Shown one piece after another: positions 39,844 through 48,252 of a stretch of DNA of 64,000 nt. Under the pieces are notes generated by a model, which was not told where the DNA came from, ran no database searches, and saw nothing but the letters and a program-made list of their open reading frames with translations. Each line of letters begins with the position of its first letter. The stretch's first letter is position 1. The stretch covers positions 248,001 to 312,000 of the forward strand of contig NZ_JABJVN010000002.1 of the NCBI RefSeq assembly GCF_013618475.1, given 5' to 3'. The translations under genes were made by a program, and so were the position numbers. Origin of the DNA: Saccharibacillus deserti. Lineage in GTDB: Bacteria; Bacillota; Bacilli; Paenibacillales; Paenibacillaceae.

Positions 39844-39949
39844 AGTACCTTGACCGATAACGATGTTAGGTTACGCCCCTCGAAAACCCGCTTGAACCGT
39901 GCGTGTTTCCGATGAACGCAAACCTCAGATTTGATTCGGTCAAGGTACT
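39844..39949. repeat. Palindromic repeat element R2
   Basis: AGTACCTTGACCGA (39844-39857) and TCGGTCAAGGTACT (39936-39949) are perfect 14-bp complements. GGTTACGCCCC (39869-39879) and GAACGCAAACCTCAGATT are near-identical to the matching parts of R1 (GAACGTAAACCTCTGATT). The inner stem has decayed. Both copies have the same orientation and they bracket nfo-purU. Confidence 0.8.
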
Positions 39950-40059
39950 GGGCGACAATAATTATTTTCGTAACAAAAGAACGCGCGGGACCGTCTTAGT
40001 AAGGGGACGTCCGTGCGGAGTGCTTGTTTCCATATTTCGCAGCCGCAAGGCGCACATTC

Positions 40060-40083
40060 GGCCTGTTGAGTGCTCAACAGGCC
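40060..40083. promoter_or_regulatory. Perfect inverted repeat upstream of the MoxR/VWA operon promoter
   Basis: GGCCTGTTGAG (40060-40070), TG, CTCAACAGGCC (40073-40083). No T run follows, so it is not a terminator. It ends 7 bp before the -35 at 40091, a fitting site for an activator or repressor. Confidence 0.65.
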
Positions 40084-40090
40084 GCTGTCG

Positions 40091-40119
40091 TTGTTCGGGA
40101 TGTAAAATTTAGCTATTTA
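40091..40119 (+). promoter_or_regulatory. Candidate promoter of the MoxR/VWA/ABC operon
   Basis: TTGTTC (40091-40096) and TATTTA (40114-40119), spacer 17 bp, 35 bp before the first start codon. Confidence 0.5.
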
Positions 40120-40153
40120 AGGGTCTGAACTTACGAAACGAAAGGGGAATATT

Positions 40154-42568
40154 ATGTTGGGATGGATGATGCGCGCGGCCAGAAGCGGCTTGGCGCTGCT
40201 GCTGCCTCTGGCGCTGATCGCGGCGCTGCTGCCGATTTTTCCGGCCGGGGCGAATGCCGCGGCCGACACAACGGGCGGACTTCGGGTATCGGCCGAATTC
40301 GGTTACGGAGGCAAGATCAACGACGGCCGTTGGAATCCGTTGAAAGTAACATTGACCAGCGATACCGATCTGACGGGAGATTTGGTCGTCCAGGTATCGC
40401 CGCAGAACGGCATGGGAGAAAGTACATATGTACGCCGCGTCGAAATTCCGGCCGGAACGTCGAAGGAAGTGACCTTTGCGGTACCCGGAGGCTCCTACTC
40501 GCGCAATACGAGCATGCTGCGCTTTTATCCGGGTTCGGTCGAGAAAGGAGAATCGCTGCCGTTTCGCGAAGGCCGCGCGTACTTGTCGAGTTCGAGTCAG
40601 TTCGGCGGGATTGTCGGCGTTCTGTCGTCCGATCCCGATACGATGAATTTCTTGAGTCTGCTGCAGGGCAGCGGGCAGACCGTCAGCATGGTGCCGCTTG
40701 AAGCGGGCGATATCGGGGAAAATCCGCTGCTGCTGGACGGGCTCGACGTCCTGGTCATGAACGACTTTGCGGCGGATACGCTGAACGAGAAGCAGGCGGA
40801 CGCCATCCGCACCTGGGTAGAACGGGGGGGATCGCTGCTGCTTGGCGGAGGAGCCGGCTATGCCAAGACGGCGGCGGGGTTCGAAGACCTGTCGCCCGTC
40901 GAAGCGTCCGGCGGTACCTCCTCCGTATCCGCGGCGCCGCTGGCATCCGGAGGCGAAGGCAAACCGCTGCCTGCCGGATCGTCGCTGACGGCGGCCAACG
41001 CTGCGGCCAAGCCGGAAGCCGATGTGCGCTACGGCACGCCGGATCGGCCGCTGGTTGCTTCGATGCCGCTGCAGGCGGGACAGGTCTGGTACGCGGCGTA
41101 CGATCTGTCGCTCGAACCGCTGTCTTCCTGGGCGGGAAGCCCGGCGCTGTGGGGCAAGCTGCTGCAGCCCGATCTGAACGCTGCGGGAACGGGGAGCACG
41201 GGCGTTCCGAATACGTCTTTTGCTTCCTCTTCGTACAATGTCTCGAGTGCGCTCGATTATTTCCCTTCGCTGCATATGCCGAAACTGAGCGTGCTGGTCT
41301 GGATGCTGCTGATCTATCTGGTGGTTGTGGCGCCGCTGCTGTATCTGCTGCTCCGCAAATTCGATAAACGGGAATGGGCCTGGGTGTTTATCCCGCTGGT
41401 TGCGATCGTCTCGAGCGGGGCGATCTATATGACGGGTTCTTCCGACAAAACGAACGAGATCGCGCATACCTTGAGCTATGTGACGCTTGACGGCGAAGGC
41501 CAAGGCGTGCGCCGGAGCGCAACGGCGCTGTTCGTACCGAGCAGCGGCGAGTATACGGTCGATTTCCCGGCAGGCACGCAGTTGGGAATCATGACCACGA
41601 ACGGCGGCTGGACCGTCAACAACGGCGAAGTGACCGGGCAGCTGGACAACTTTGTCCGCGAAGAACCGGAGGCCAGCCGCCTGCGCCTCGGAAACATGTC
41701 GTATTGGTCCGTCGCCAAGTTTACGGTGGAAGAACCGGGCAGCCTGGATGAAGGCAAATGGACACCGAACCTGACGGTCGACGCAAAAGGAGAGATCAGC
41801 GGCGTCATCGTCAACGAGACGGACCGGCGGATGGAAGATATGGCTCTGGTGGCCGGCGGCAAACTGTACAAGATCGGCACGCTTGAGCCCGGCAAGGAAG
41901 CTTCGATCGGCAAAGGGTCAACGATGTCTTCCAACTATTACGATCTGGGCAGCATGCTGTTCGCTTATCCGACAACGGGAACCGATGCCTATAACCGCCA
42001 GCGTTCGATGACGCAGAATATTTCGGTAAACGGACCTCTGGTCGGAAGCGGCATGCAGAATGCTTTTTTGATCGCTTTCAGTGAAGATTCGGAAGATATT
42101 CTCAATGTCGGCGGCAAAAAGGTCGCAAACGACCGGCTCAGCATGTATACCCAGCCTGTTTCGATCGACATTTTGCAAAACGGAGAAGTCAATATCCCTT
42201 ACGGATACACGGGGGGAACGGTCATTCATACGAATACGACGCAGGTGTCCGATGACGGCATGGGGCGTATGAGCGCTTCGCCGGGAACGATGACACTCGG
42301 CTATACGCTGCCCGATTTGGGAGACGTCGATTACAAGCAGCTCGATATCCGTCTGCCGGACGGCGTACAGCCGACGACCCGGCTTGAAATATGGAACGAA
42401 GCCGCAGGCGAATGGCGTTCGATCAATTGGAAAAGCGGGTCGGCCTCTTATAAGAAAGCCTCCGATTACGTAGCGAACGGCGACCTGGTGCAGATTCGCG
42501 TAAGAGTCAGCGAATGGACGACCATGGCGCTGCCGGAGATCAAATTGAAAGGATCGGTGCAGCCATGA
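40154..42568 (+). CDS. Exported membrane-anchored protein with GATase1-like domain
   Basis: An 804-residue protein. A signal peptide (GLALLLPLALIAALLPIFPAGANA) is followed by a beta-rich domain (about 45-140) and a flavodoxin/GATase1-like domain (about 155-240, GIVGVLSSDPDTMNFLSLLQ ... WVERGGSLLLGGGAGY) without a clear catalytic Cys. Then come a pair of membrane segments (about 376-425, LSVLVWMLLIYLVVVAPLLYL) and a C-terminal beta domain of about 370 residues. AAGGGG precedes the ATG. It overlaps the ABC ATPase gene (ATGA), first gene of an eight-gene operon. Function not known; possibly a sensor or cargo-handling part of the exporter. Confidence 0.75.
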   Translation: MLGWMMRAARSGLALLLPLALIAALLPIFPAGANAAADTTGGLRVSAEFGYGGKINDGRWNPLKVTLTSDTDLTGDLVVQVSPQNGMGESTYVRRVEIPAGTSKEVTFAVPGGSYSRNTSMLRFYPGSVEKGESLPFREGRAYLSSSSQFGGIVGVLSSDPDTMNFLSLLQGSGQTVSMVPLEAGDIGENPLLLDGLDVLVMNDFAADTLNEKQADAIRTWVERGGSLLLGGGAGYAKTAAGFEDLSPVEASGGTSSVSAAPLASGGEGKPLPAGSSLTAANAAAKPEADVRYGTPDRPLVASMPLQAGQVWYAAYDLSLEPLSSWAGSPALWGKLLQPDLNAAGTGSTGVPNTSFASSSYNVSSALDYFPSLHMPKLSVLVWMLLIYLVVVAPLLYLLLRKFDKREWAWVFIPLVAIVSSGAIYMTGSSDKTNEIAHTLSYVTLDGEGQGVRRSATALFVPSSGEYTVDFPAGTQLGIMTTNGGWTVNNGEVTGQLDNFVREEPEASRLRLGNMSYWSVAKFTVEEPGSLDEGKWTPNLTVDAKGEISGVIVNETDRRMEDMALVAGGKLYKIGTLEPGKEASIGKGSTMSSNYYDLGSMLFAYPTTGTDAYNRQRSMTQNISVNGPLVGSGMQNAFLIAFSEDSEDILNVGGKKVANDRLSMYTQPVSIDILQNGEVNIPYGYTGGTVIHTNTTQVSDDGMGRMSASPGTMTLGYTLPDLGDVDYKQLDIRLPDGVQPTTRLEIWNEAAGEWRSINWKSGSASYKKASDYVANGDLVQIRVRVSEWTTMALPEIKLKGSVQP

Positions 42569-43494
42569 TCGAAATCAGTGAACTGAGCAAGCGCTACGGC
42601 AGCTTCCAGGCGCTCGACAAAATCAGCATGACGATCGGAGCGGGTACGGTATTCGGCTTCGTCGGCCCCAACGGAGCGGGCAAATCGACCACCATGTCGA
42701 TTCTGGCGACGCTGCTGCTGCCCGATTCCGGTACGGCCAAAGTCAGCGGCTACGACGTTACGCGCCATCCCAAAGAAGTTCGGCGGCGGATCGGCTATAT
42801 GCCCGACTTCTTCGGCGTCTATGACCGGTTCAAGACCGACGAATACCTGCATTTCTACGGAGCGAGTTACGGGATCGCACGGACCGAGCGGGAGAAATTG
42901 ATTCCCCAGCTGCTCGAACTCGTCAATTTGTCGGACAAAAAAGAAGCTTATGTGGACGGCTTGTCGCGCGGCATGAAACAAAGATTGTGTCTGGCGCGCA
43001 GTCTTGTGCATGATCCGGAAGTGTTGATTCTCGACGAGCCGGCTTCCGGACTCGATCCGCGGGCGCGGATCGAAATGCGCGAAATCCTCAAAGAACTTAA
43101 ACGCATGGGCAAAACGATCATTATTTCCTCGCATATTCTGCCGGAACTTGCGGAAATGGTAGACGAGATCGGAGTGATCGAACACGGACGCATGGTCGCT
43201 CAGGGCAAAGTGTCCGATATTCAAAGCCGGATGCGGGTCAACCGGGTGCTGCATATCCGTACGCTCGGCCGGCAGGAAGAGCTGGCGGTCCGTCTTCGCG
43301 ACGAAGAGCATGTGAGCCGTGTACTCGACGATGCCAACGGGATTCAGGTGCACTTCAGCGGAGAAGATGCCCAGCAGATGCATCTGCTGCGCCGCATCAT
43401 GGACTGGGAATACGAAGTGGTTTCTTTTAACGAAGCCCAAACCAACCTGGAAGACGTCTTTCTCGAAATCACGAAAGGAGGGGCGGCGACATGA
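42565..43494 (+). CDS. ABC-2 type exporter, ATPase
   Basis: A 309-residue ATPase. Walker A GPNGAGKST (34-42), signature LSRGMKQRL (a variant of LSGGQ), Walker B VLILDEPASGLDP, and the H-loop IISSHI. The C-terminal about 90 residues are typical of CcmA/NatA-type exporters. It overlaps both neighbours by 4 bp (ATGA each). The substrate is unknown. Confidence 0.9.
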   Translation: MIEISELSKRYGSFQALDKISMTIGAGTVFGFVGPNGAGKSTTMSILATLLLPDSGTAKVSGYDVTRHPKEVRRRIGYMPDFFGVYDRFKTDEYLHFYGASYGIARTEREKLIPQLLELVNLSDKKEAYVDGLSRGMKQRLCLARSLVHDPEVLILDEPASGLDPRARIEMREILKELKRMGKTIIISSHILPELAEMVDEIGVIEHGRMVAQGKVSDIQSRMRVNRVLHIRTLGRQEELAVRLRDEEHVSRVLDDANGIQVHFSGEDAQQMHLLRRIMDWEYEVVSFNEAQTNLEDVFLEITKGGAAT

Positions 43495-44477
43495 GTACTC
43501 CAAAAAGACCGGGCGGACTGGGAAGCCTCTGGATCAACCCGGTGCTCGACAAAGAATTCCGGCTGAGAATGCGCACACCGCGTTCGTTTATCGCGCTGCT
43601 TGCCTATGTGTTCGTATTGGGCGGGCTTGCCATCGGATTTATTTATGTGACGATGGGCTTCCAGAATTCCCAGGCGGGGATGCGCTTCGATCCGACGACA
43701 AGCCGTCTGCTGTTCTATGTGCTCAGTATCGCGCAGCTGGTGCTGATCGCTTTTATGACTCCGGCATTGACTGCGGGAGTCATCAGCGGAGAACGGGAAA
43801 AGCAGACGCTGAACATTCTGCTGACTACGCAGCAGAGTTCGTCCGCTATCGTGCTGAGCAAGCTGGCGTCCTCGCTGGCGTTTATGGTACTGATCGTGCT
43901 CGCCACGCTTCCGATCTACAGCGTCGTGTTTCTCTACGGAGGCATCTCGCCTTCGCAGCTGATCCTGGTGTTTCTGTTCTATCTGTTTACGATGCTGCTG
44001 CTTGGCGCGATCGGCATTTTGTGTTCGACGCTGTTCAAACGTACGATTATGGCGGTCATTATGGCTTACGGCATGACGCTGTTTATCTTTGTGGTGACAG
44101 GTGTCGCCTATCTGCTGCTGTTCGCCGTCGTTCAGCAGACTTATTACAGCGGAACGGTGCCGCCCAAATACTCGTGGGTTGGATTTATCCTGGGGCTTAA
44201 TCCGGCCGGAGCCCTGATCAGTATTTTCGAACCGGGTATCTCCAAGCAGGCTTTCCTCGTCAACAGCGGCAATCTGCAGGACGATGCGCCGATTGCATTG
44301 TGGCTGGAATTCCTGCTGGTCTATGCGGTCGTAACCGCCGGAGCGCTGTGGATCGCGATTCGCCGTATCCGGCCGGTACGCCGCAGAAAAGCGGAAGACG
44401 AGGAAACGGTGCAGGGCGAAGAAGAATCCGCCGTGGCCGAAATGAAATCCGTACCCGGCAAGTCCGATCGGTCATAG
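43491..44477 (+). CDS. ABC-2 type exporter, permease
   Basis: A 328-residue protein with six hydrophobic segments (starting LDKEFRLRMRTPRSFIALLAYVF). ISGEREKQTLNILLTTQQSS is the cytoplasmic coupling helix motif of NatB/gliding-type ABC-2 permeases. It overlaps the ATPase gene and is 58 bp before the next gene of the operon. It partners the ATPase at 42565. Confidence 0.88.
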   Translation: MSTPKRPGGLGSLWINPVLDKEFRLRMRTPRSFIALLAYVFVLGGLAIGFIYVTMGFQNSQAGMRFDPTTSRLLFYVLSIAQLVLIAFMTPALTAGVISGEREKQTLNILLTTQQSSSAIVLSKLASSLAFMVLIVLATLPIYSVVFLYGGISPSQLILVFLFYLFTMLLLGAIGILCSTLFKRTIMAVIMAYGMTLFIFVVTGVAYLLLFAVVQQTYYSGTVPPKYSWVGFILGLNPAGALISIFEPGISKQAFLVNSGNLQDDAPIALWLEFLLVYAVVTAGALWIAIRRIRPVRRRKAEDEETVQGEEESAVAEMKSVPGKSDRS

Positions 44478-44535
44478 GCGTACGCAGCGGGGGACCGAAC
44501 CGTTAAGCCGCGAAGGAAAAAGGAGGGACACCGAT

Positions 44536-46245
44536 ATGGAAAACATCTTGTCCGCGATCGCAAAGGTAAGGTTGAGGCTTCAGATCTTCCGGATGTGTAC
44601 TTTCGCGCTGCGCGGCTTGACCGCCGGACTGGCCGCGGCCGCTCTGGTGTTGGCCTTCGCACGGTTCGTACCTATGGCGTACGCTCTTCCGGGCGCGCTG
44701 GCCTGCCTTCCGATCGGCGCGCTGCTCGGCGCGGGCGCTGCCTGGATCCGGCCGGTGCGGACGGAAGAAGCCGCGCGCGCGATGGACCGTGCCGATCCGG
44801 CGGAAGAACGCCGCGATCTGATGACGACGGCTCTTGAATTTGCGGACCGGGATTCGGCTGCGGCGAACTGGCAGCGGGCACAGGCCGAGACGTACGGCCG
44901 CGAATTTGCGGCCAAACGCAAAGAACGGCTGCCTTTTGCGGTGAAGAGCGGGCGAGCCTCCGTTTCTTCGGCCGCTCTGCTGGTTGTATGCGCCGTTCTG
45001 CTGCTGCTTCCGAATCCGATGGAGGGCGAACTGCGTCAGCGGGAACGCGAACAGGCGCTGATCGACGCCCAGCAGAAAAAAGCCGAAGCGCTGGCGAAAG
45101 AATTGGAGCAGGCGCCGATCGAGCCCGAAGCCCGGGCTCCGCTGGCCGAAACGGCGGCGAAACTCGCGGAAGGGCTGGACGATTCGCGCCGGTCCGAGCA
45201 GGCGCTCAAACAGATGGAGCAGGCGATGAAGGAACTCGGACGCCAGGCGGACGAAGCGGCCGAGAGCCAGCGGGAACTTCAGGACTGGGGCCGCCGCCTC
45301 GCCGCCCAGCAGGCGCTGAAAGAAGCCGCCCAGCAGGGAGAAGAGGCGCCGAAACGTGCGGAGGCGCTGAAGAATGCGATCGACAAACTCTCCAACTCGC
45401 AGAAAAAAGAACTGGCGGATACGCTGAAGAATTTGGCCGAACAGGCTCCTGCGGAAGGGAAAGAAACGGCTGCGCTTCAGGAGGCGATGAAGCGGGCGTC
45501 CGAAGAACTGTCGAAATCGCTCCAGCTGTCGGATGAACAAATCCGCGAGCTGGCCGAGAAACTTGCGGCGGCGGCCGGCGAATCGGGAGAACTTGGCAAA
45601 CAGAGCGATCTGGCTGCCGCCGCTGCGGCGCAGATTGCCCAAAGCGGGATGGAAATAGCCGGAGAACTTGCGGCATCCGGCGTATCGCTGTCCGATGCCT
45701 GGGGCAGCGGCGGCACGGCCGAGGCGTTGGCCGACGCCGGGGGCTCCGGCGAAGCCGGTGCGGGAGAACCGGGCGATTCCGAAGGTTCTCCCGGTGAAGG
45801 AACCGGCGGCGAAGGTTCGGGAAGCGCCGCGGCCGCAGGCGGTCAGGGCTCGGGGTCGCAGGGAAGCGGATCCGGCCAGGGATCAGGCCAAGGGGCGGGT
45901 CAGGGCTCGGGCGGAGGTTCGGGTTCCGGAGGCGGCTCCGGAGGTAGCGGTTCGGGCCAGGGCGGAAGCGGAGCCGGCTGGGGCAGCGGCGGCCGCGAGC
46001 AGGTCGCCACACCGCGCGATCTTCAAGGCAGCGGCAATATCCAGTCCGACAGCGGGCCTTCGAGCGGCGGAGACAAACAGACCGGAGGCGTATCGCCGAC
46101 GATCGACGGGGTCAGCCGTCCGTACGAGGAAGTATACGGCGAGTATTCCGAACGCGCCAAGGAATCGCTCGGGCGCAGCGACCTGCCGCAGAGCGTGCAG
46201 GGATTGGTCGAAAGTTATTTTACGGAAATTCAGCCGGAATCCTGA
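44536..46245 (+). CDS. DUF4175-like membrane protein with coiled coil and Gly/Ser-rich region
   Basis: A 569-residue protein. Two membrane segments near the N-terminus (about 28-70) and one near 140-155 precede a long coiled coil (about 165-380, rich in Ala/Glu/Lys/Gln) and a low-complexity stretch of about 110 residues of Gly/Ser/Gln (about 395-505). The C-terminus (RPYEEVYGEYSERAKESLGR ... VESYFTEIQ) resembles the end of DUF4175-type proteins found beside MoxR. AGGAGGGAC precedes the ATG. Its role is probably structural, at the membrane. Confidence 0.7.
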   Translation: MENILSAIAKVRLRLQIFRMCTFALRGLTAGLAAAALVLAFARFVPMAYALPGALACLPIGALLGAGAAWIRPVRTEEAARAMDRADPAEERRDLMTTALEFADRDSAAANWQRAQAETYGREFAAKRKERLPFAVKSGRASVSSAALLVVCAVLLLLPNPMEGELRQREREQALIDAQQKKAEALAKELEQAPIEPEARAPLAETAAKLAEGLDDSRRSEQALKQMEQAMKELGRQADEAAESQRELQDWGRRLAAQQALKEAAQQGEEAPKRAEALKNAIDKLSNSQKKELADTLKNLAEQAPAEGKETAALQEAMKRASEELSKSLQLSDEQIRELAEKLAAAAGESGELGKQSDLAAAAAAQIAQSGMEIAGELAASGVSLSDAWGSGGTAEALADAGGSGEAGAGEPGDSEGSPGEGTGGEGSGSAAAAGGQGSGSQGSGSGQGSGQGAGQGSGGGSGSGGGSGGSGSGQGGSGAGWGSGGREQVATPRDLQGSGNIQSDSGPSSGGDKQTGGVSPTIDGVSRPYEEVYGEYSERAKESLGRSDLPQSVQGLVESYFTEIQPES

Positions 46246-46290
46246 GAAAATCCGCTTGTTCCCGTTTCACGAGTTGAAAGGAGAGAAAAT

Positions 46291-47280
46291 ATGCTGCAGC
46301 AAACCGATCGAATCGAGGCTTGGAGAAAAACGATGGAGGACGTGCGCGAGGAAATTGCGCAGGTGATCGTCGGGCAGAGCGAAACCGTCGAACAGATGTT
46401 GTGGTGCGTATTTGCAGGCGGCCATGCCCTGCTTGAAGGTATTCCCGGACTGGGCAAAACCATGCTGGTCCGTTCGACGGCGGACGCGCTGGATCTTCCG
46501 TTCTCGCGGATTCAGTTCACACCCGATCTGATGCCAAGCGACATCACGGGCACCGATATGATCCATTTCGAGAATGCCGGCGGGGTAACGAGCGAGTTCC
46601 GGCAGGGACCGCTGTTCGGCAGCATCGTACTGGCCGACGAGATTAACCGGGCCACGCCCAAGACGCAGAGCGCACTGCTCGAAGCGATGCAGGAGAAGAC
46701 GGTCACGATCGGCGGCGTCACGCATCGTCTGCCGGAACCGTTCTTCGTCCTGGCTACGCAGAATCCGCTGGAGAACGAAGGCACGTATCCGCTGCCCGAA
46801 GCGCAGTTGGACCGTTTCCTGCTCAAGCTGGATGTCGACTACCCGTCGCCGGACGAGCTGAAAGAAATCATTCGCCGCACGACCGCACCGCATCAGCGGC
46901 AGGCGGTCAAGCGTGCGGACGCCGCTGCACTGATGGAGATCCAGCGCGGTGCCAAAGAGGTGCTGGTGGCCGAAGACGTACTCGATTACGCGGTGCGTCT
47001 GCTGATGATGACCCATCCGGATCAGGCGGATGCGCCGGAATCGGTCAAGCGCTATGTCCGGTTCGGTTCGGGACCGCGCGGGCTGCAGGCGATGATCGCC
47101 GTATCCAAAGTCCGCGCGGTCATCCAGGGCCGCATGCACGTCTCGAGCGGAGATATCCGGGCTTCGGCCAAGCCCGCCATGCGCCATCGCCTGCTGCTGA
47201 ATTTCGAAGGACAGGCCGAAGGCGTCTCGCCGGACACGCTGGTCGACGATGTTCTCGCCCGGCTGGAGTCTTCGAGATGA
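46291..47280 (+). CDS. MoxR-family AAA+ ATPase
   Basis: A 329-residue ATPase. Walker A GIPGLGKTM (50-58), Walker B SIVLADEINRATPKTQSALL, sensor 1 FVLATQNPLENEGTYPLPEA, and the C-terminal lid. MoxR proteins act as chaperones with VWA-domain partners, for example in metal insertion or complex assembly. GAAAGGAGAG precedes the ATG. It overlaps the DUF58 gene by 4 bp (ATGA), the standard MoxR-DUF58 pair. Confidence 0.95.
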   Translation: MLQQTDRIEAWRKTMEDVREEIAQVIVGQSETVEQMLWCVFAGGHALLEGIPGLGKTMLVRSTADALDLPFSRIQFTPDLMPSDITGTDMIHFENAGGVTSEFRQGPLFGSIVLADEINRATPKTQSALLEAMQEKTVTIGGVTHRLPEPFFVLATQNPLENEGTYPLPEAQLDRFLLKLDVDYPSPDELKEIIRRTTAPHQRQAVKRADAAALMEIQRGAKEVLVAEDVLDYAVRLLMMTHPDQADAPESVKRYVRFGSGPRGLQAMIAVSKVRAVIQGRMHVSSGDIRASAKPAMRHRLLLNFEGQAEGVSPDTLVDDVLARLESSR

Positions 47281-48179
47281 AGCCCGAGGAACTGCTTAGC
47301 GCGCAGTGGACTTCGCAGTTGGACCGGTTGACCTTGTCAACGGCAAGACGGGTCCGGGGGACAAGGCAGGGAAGACGGCGTTCAAGAGAACTTGGCGCTT
47401 CGCTCGAATTTGCGGATTATCGGGAATACTCGCCGGGCGACGATGTGCGGCGTTTCGATTGGAGTGTCTACGGCAGGACGGGACGCAAAGTGGTCCGGCA
47501 GTATCTGGATGAGCAGGAGCTTCAGGTGACGCTGTATGTGGACTGCTCGCAGTCGATGGATTTTGCCGACGAATCTTCGCCATCCAAGCTGCTGCATGCC
47601 TCGAGGCTTGCCGCCAGTATCGGCTATATGACGCTTGCGGCGTATGACCGGCTTGGCGTCTACCGGATCGGAGAAAAGGTCGGCGAAGGGCTGCCGCTGC
47701 TTCGTGGCCGTCCCGCCGTATATCGCATGCTGAACTTTTTGGCCGGATCGGAGGCGCAGGGCCGGGGCGATCTAGCCGAAGCATTCGCCGAGCGTTCCCG
47801 GCTGCCGAAGCTGCCGGGCATGACCTGGATCTTCTCCGACTGCTGGACCGAACGCGGGGAAGAAGAAATGGAAGAAGCGCTGGCGCGGCTTCAGGCCGCC
47901 CGGCAGGAAGTGGTCCTGGTGCAGGTCGTAACCCGCGGGGAAATTCAACCCAAGCTGCGCGGCGATCTCAATCTGATCGATGCGGAGCTTGGGACATCCA
48001 AGGAAGCCGCGCTTACCGGCCGGCTCGTGGAAGCGTACGAACGGGAATTCGCCGCGTATCGGGGACGTTTGGCCGAATACTGCGCACGTCGGGGAATCGC
48101 CTATATACTCGCGCCGACCGATGTTCCGGTCCGGGAAACGGTGCTCGGTACGCTGCGGGAGCAGGGGCTGGTCCGCTAG
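47277..48179 (+). CDS. DUF58 protein (VWA-like)
   Basis: A 300-residue soluble protein. EFADYREYSPGDDVRRFDWSVYGRTGR is the DUF58 signature, and VTLYVDCSQSMDF is a VWA-like metal-site (DxSxS) strand. DUF58 proteins are coded with MoxR and are thought to be its adaptor. Here the N-terminal membrane region seen in many DUF58 proteins is missing. It is fused by a 4-bp overlap to moxR, followed after 73 bp by the VWA genes. Confidence 0.93.
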   Translation: MKPEELLSAQWTSQLDRLTLSTARRVRGTRQGRRRSRELGASLEFADYREYSPGDDVRRFDWSVYGRTGRKVVRQYLDEQELQVTLYVDCSQSMDFADESSPSKLLHASRLAASIGYMTLAAYDRLGVYRIGEKVGEGLPLLRGRPAVYRMLNFLAGSEAQGRGDLAEAFAERSRLPKLPGMTWIFSDCWTERGEEEMEEALARLQAARQEVVLVQVVTRGEIQPKLRGDLNLIDAELGTSKEAALTGRLVEAYEREFAAYRGRLAEYCARRGIAYILAPTDVPVRETVLGTLREQGLVR

Positions 48180-48252
48180 GCTGGCTGCAGGTTTCCGGCA
48201 GGGAGCCAGGTATCGACGCCAAGGCGACCACGAATGAAAGGAGGTGCGGGGA

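Noticed and set aside
39903-40112. 69-codon frame after repeat R2
   Set aside because: Runs through the repeat and the strong inverted repeat; no ribosome site.
47327-47341. Palindrome GTTGACCTTGTCAAC similar to the ends of repeats R1/R2
   Set aside because: Lies inside the DUF58 coding part in a conserved stretch and lacks the rest of the element; taken as chance.
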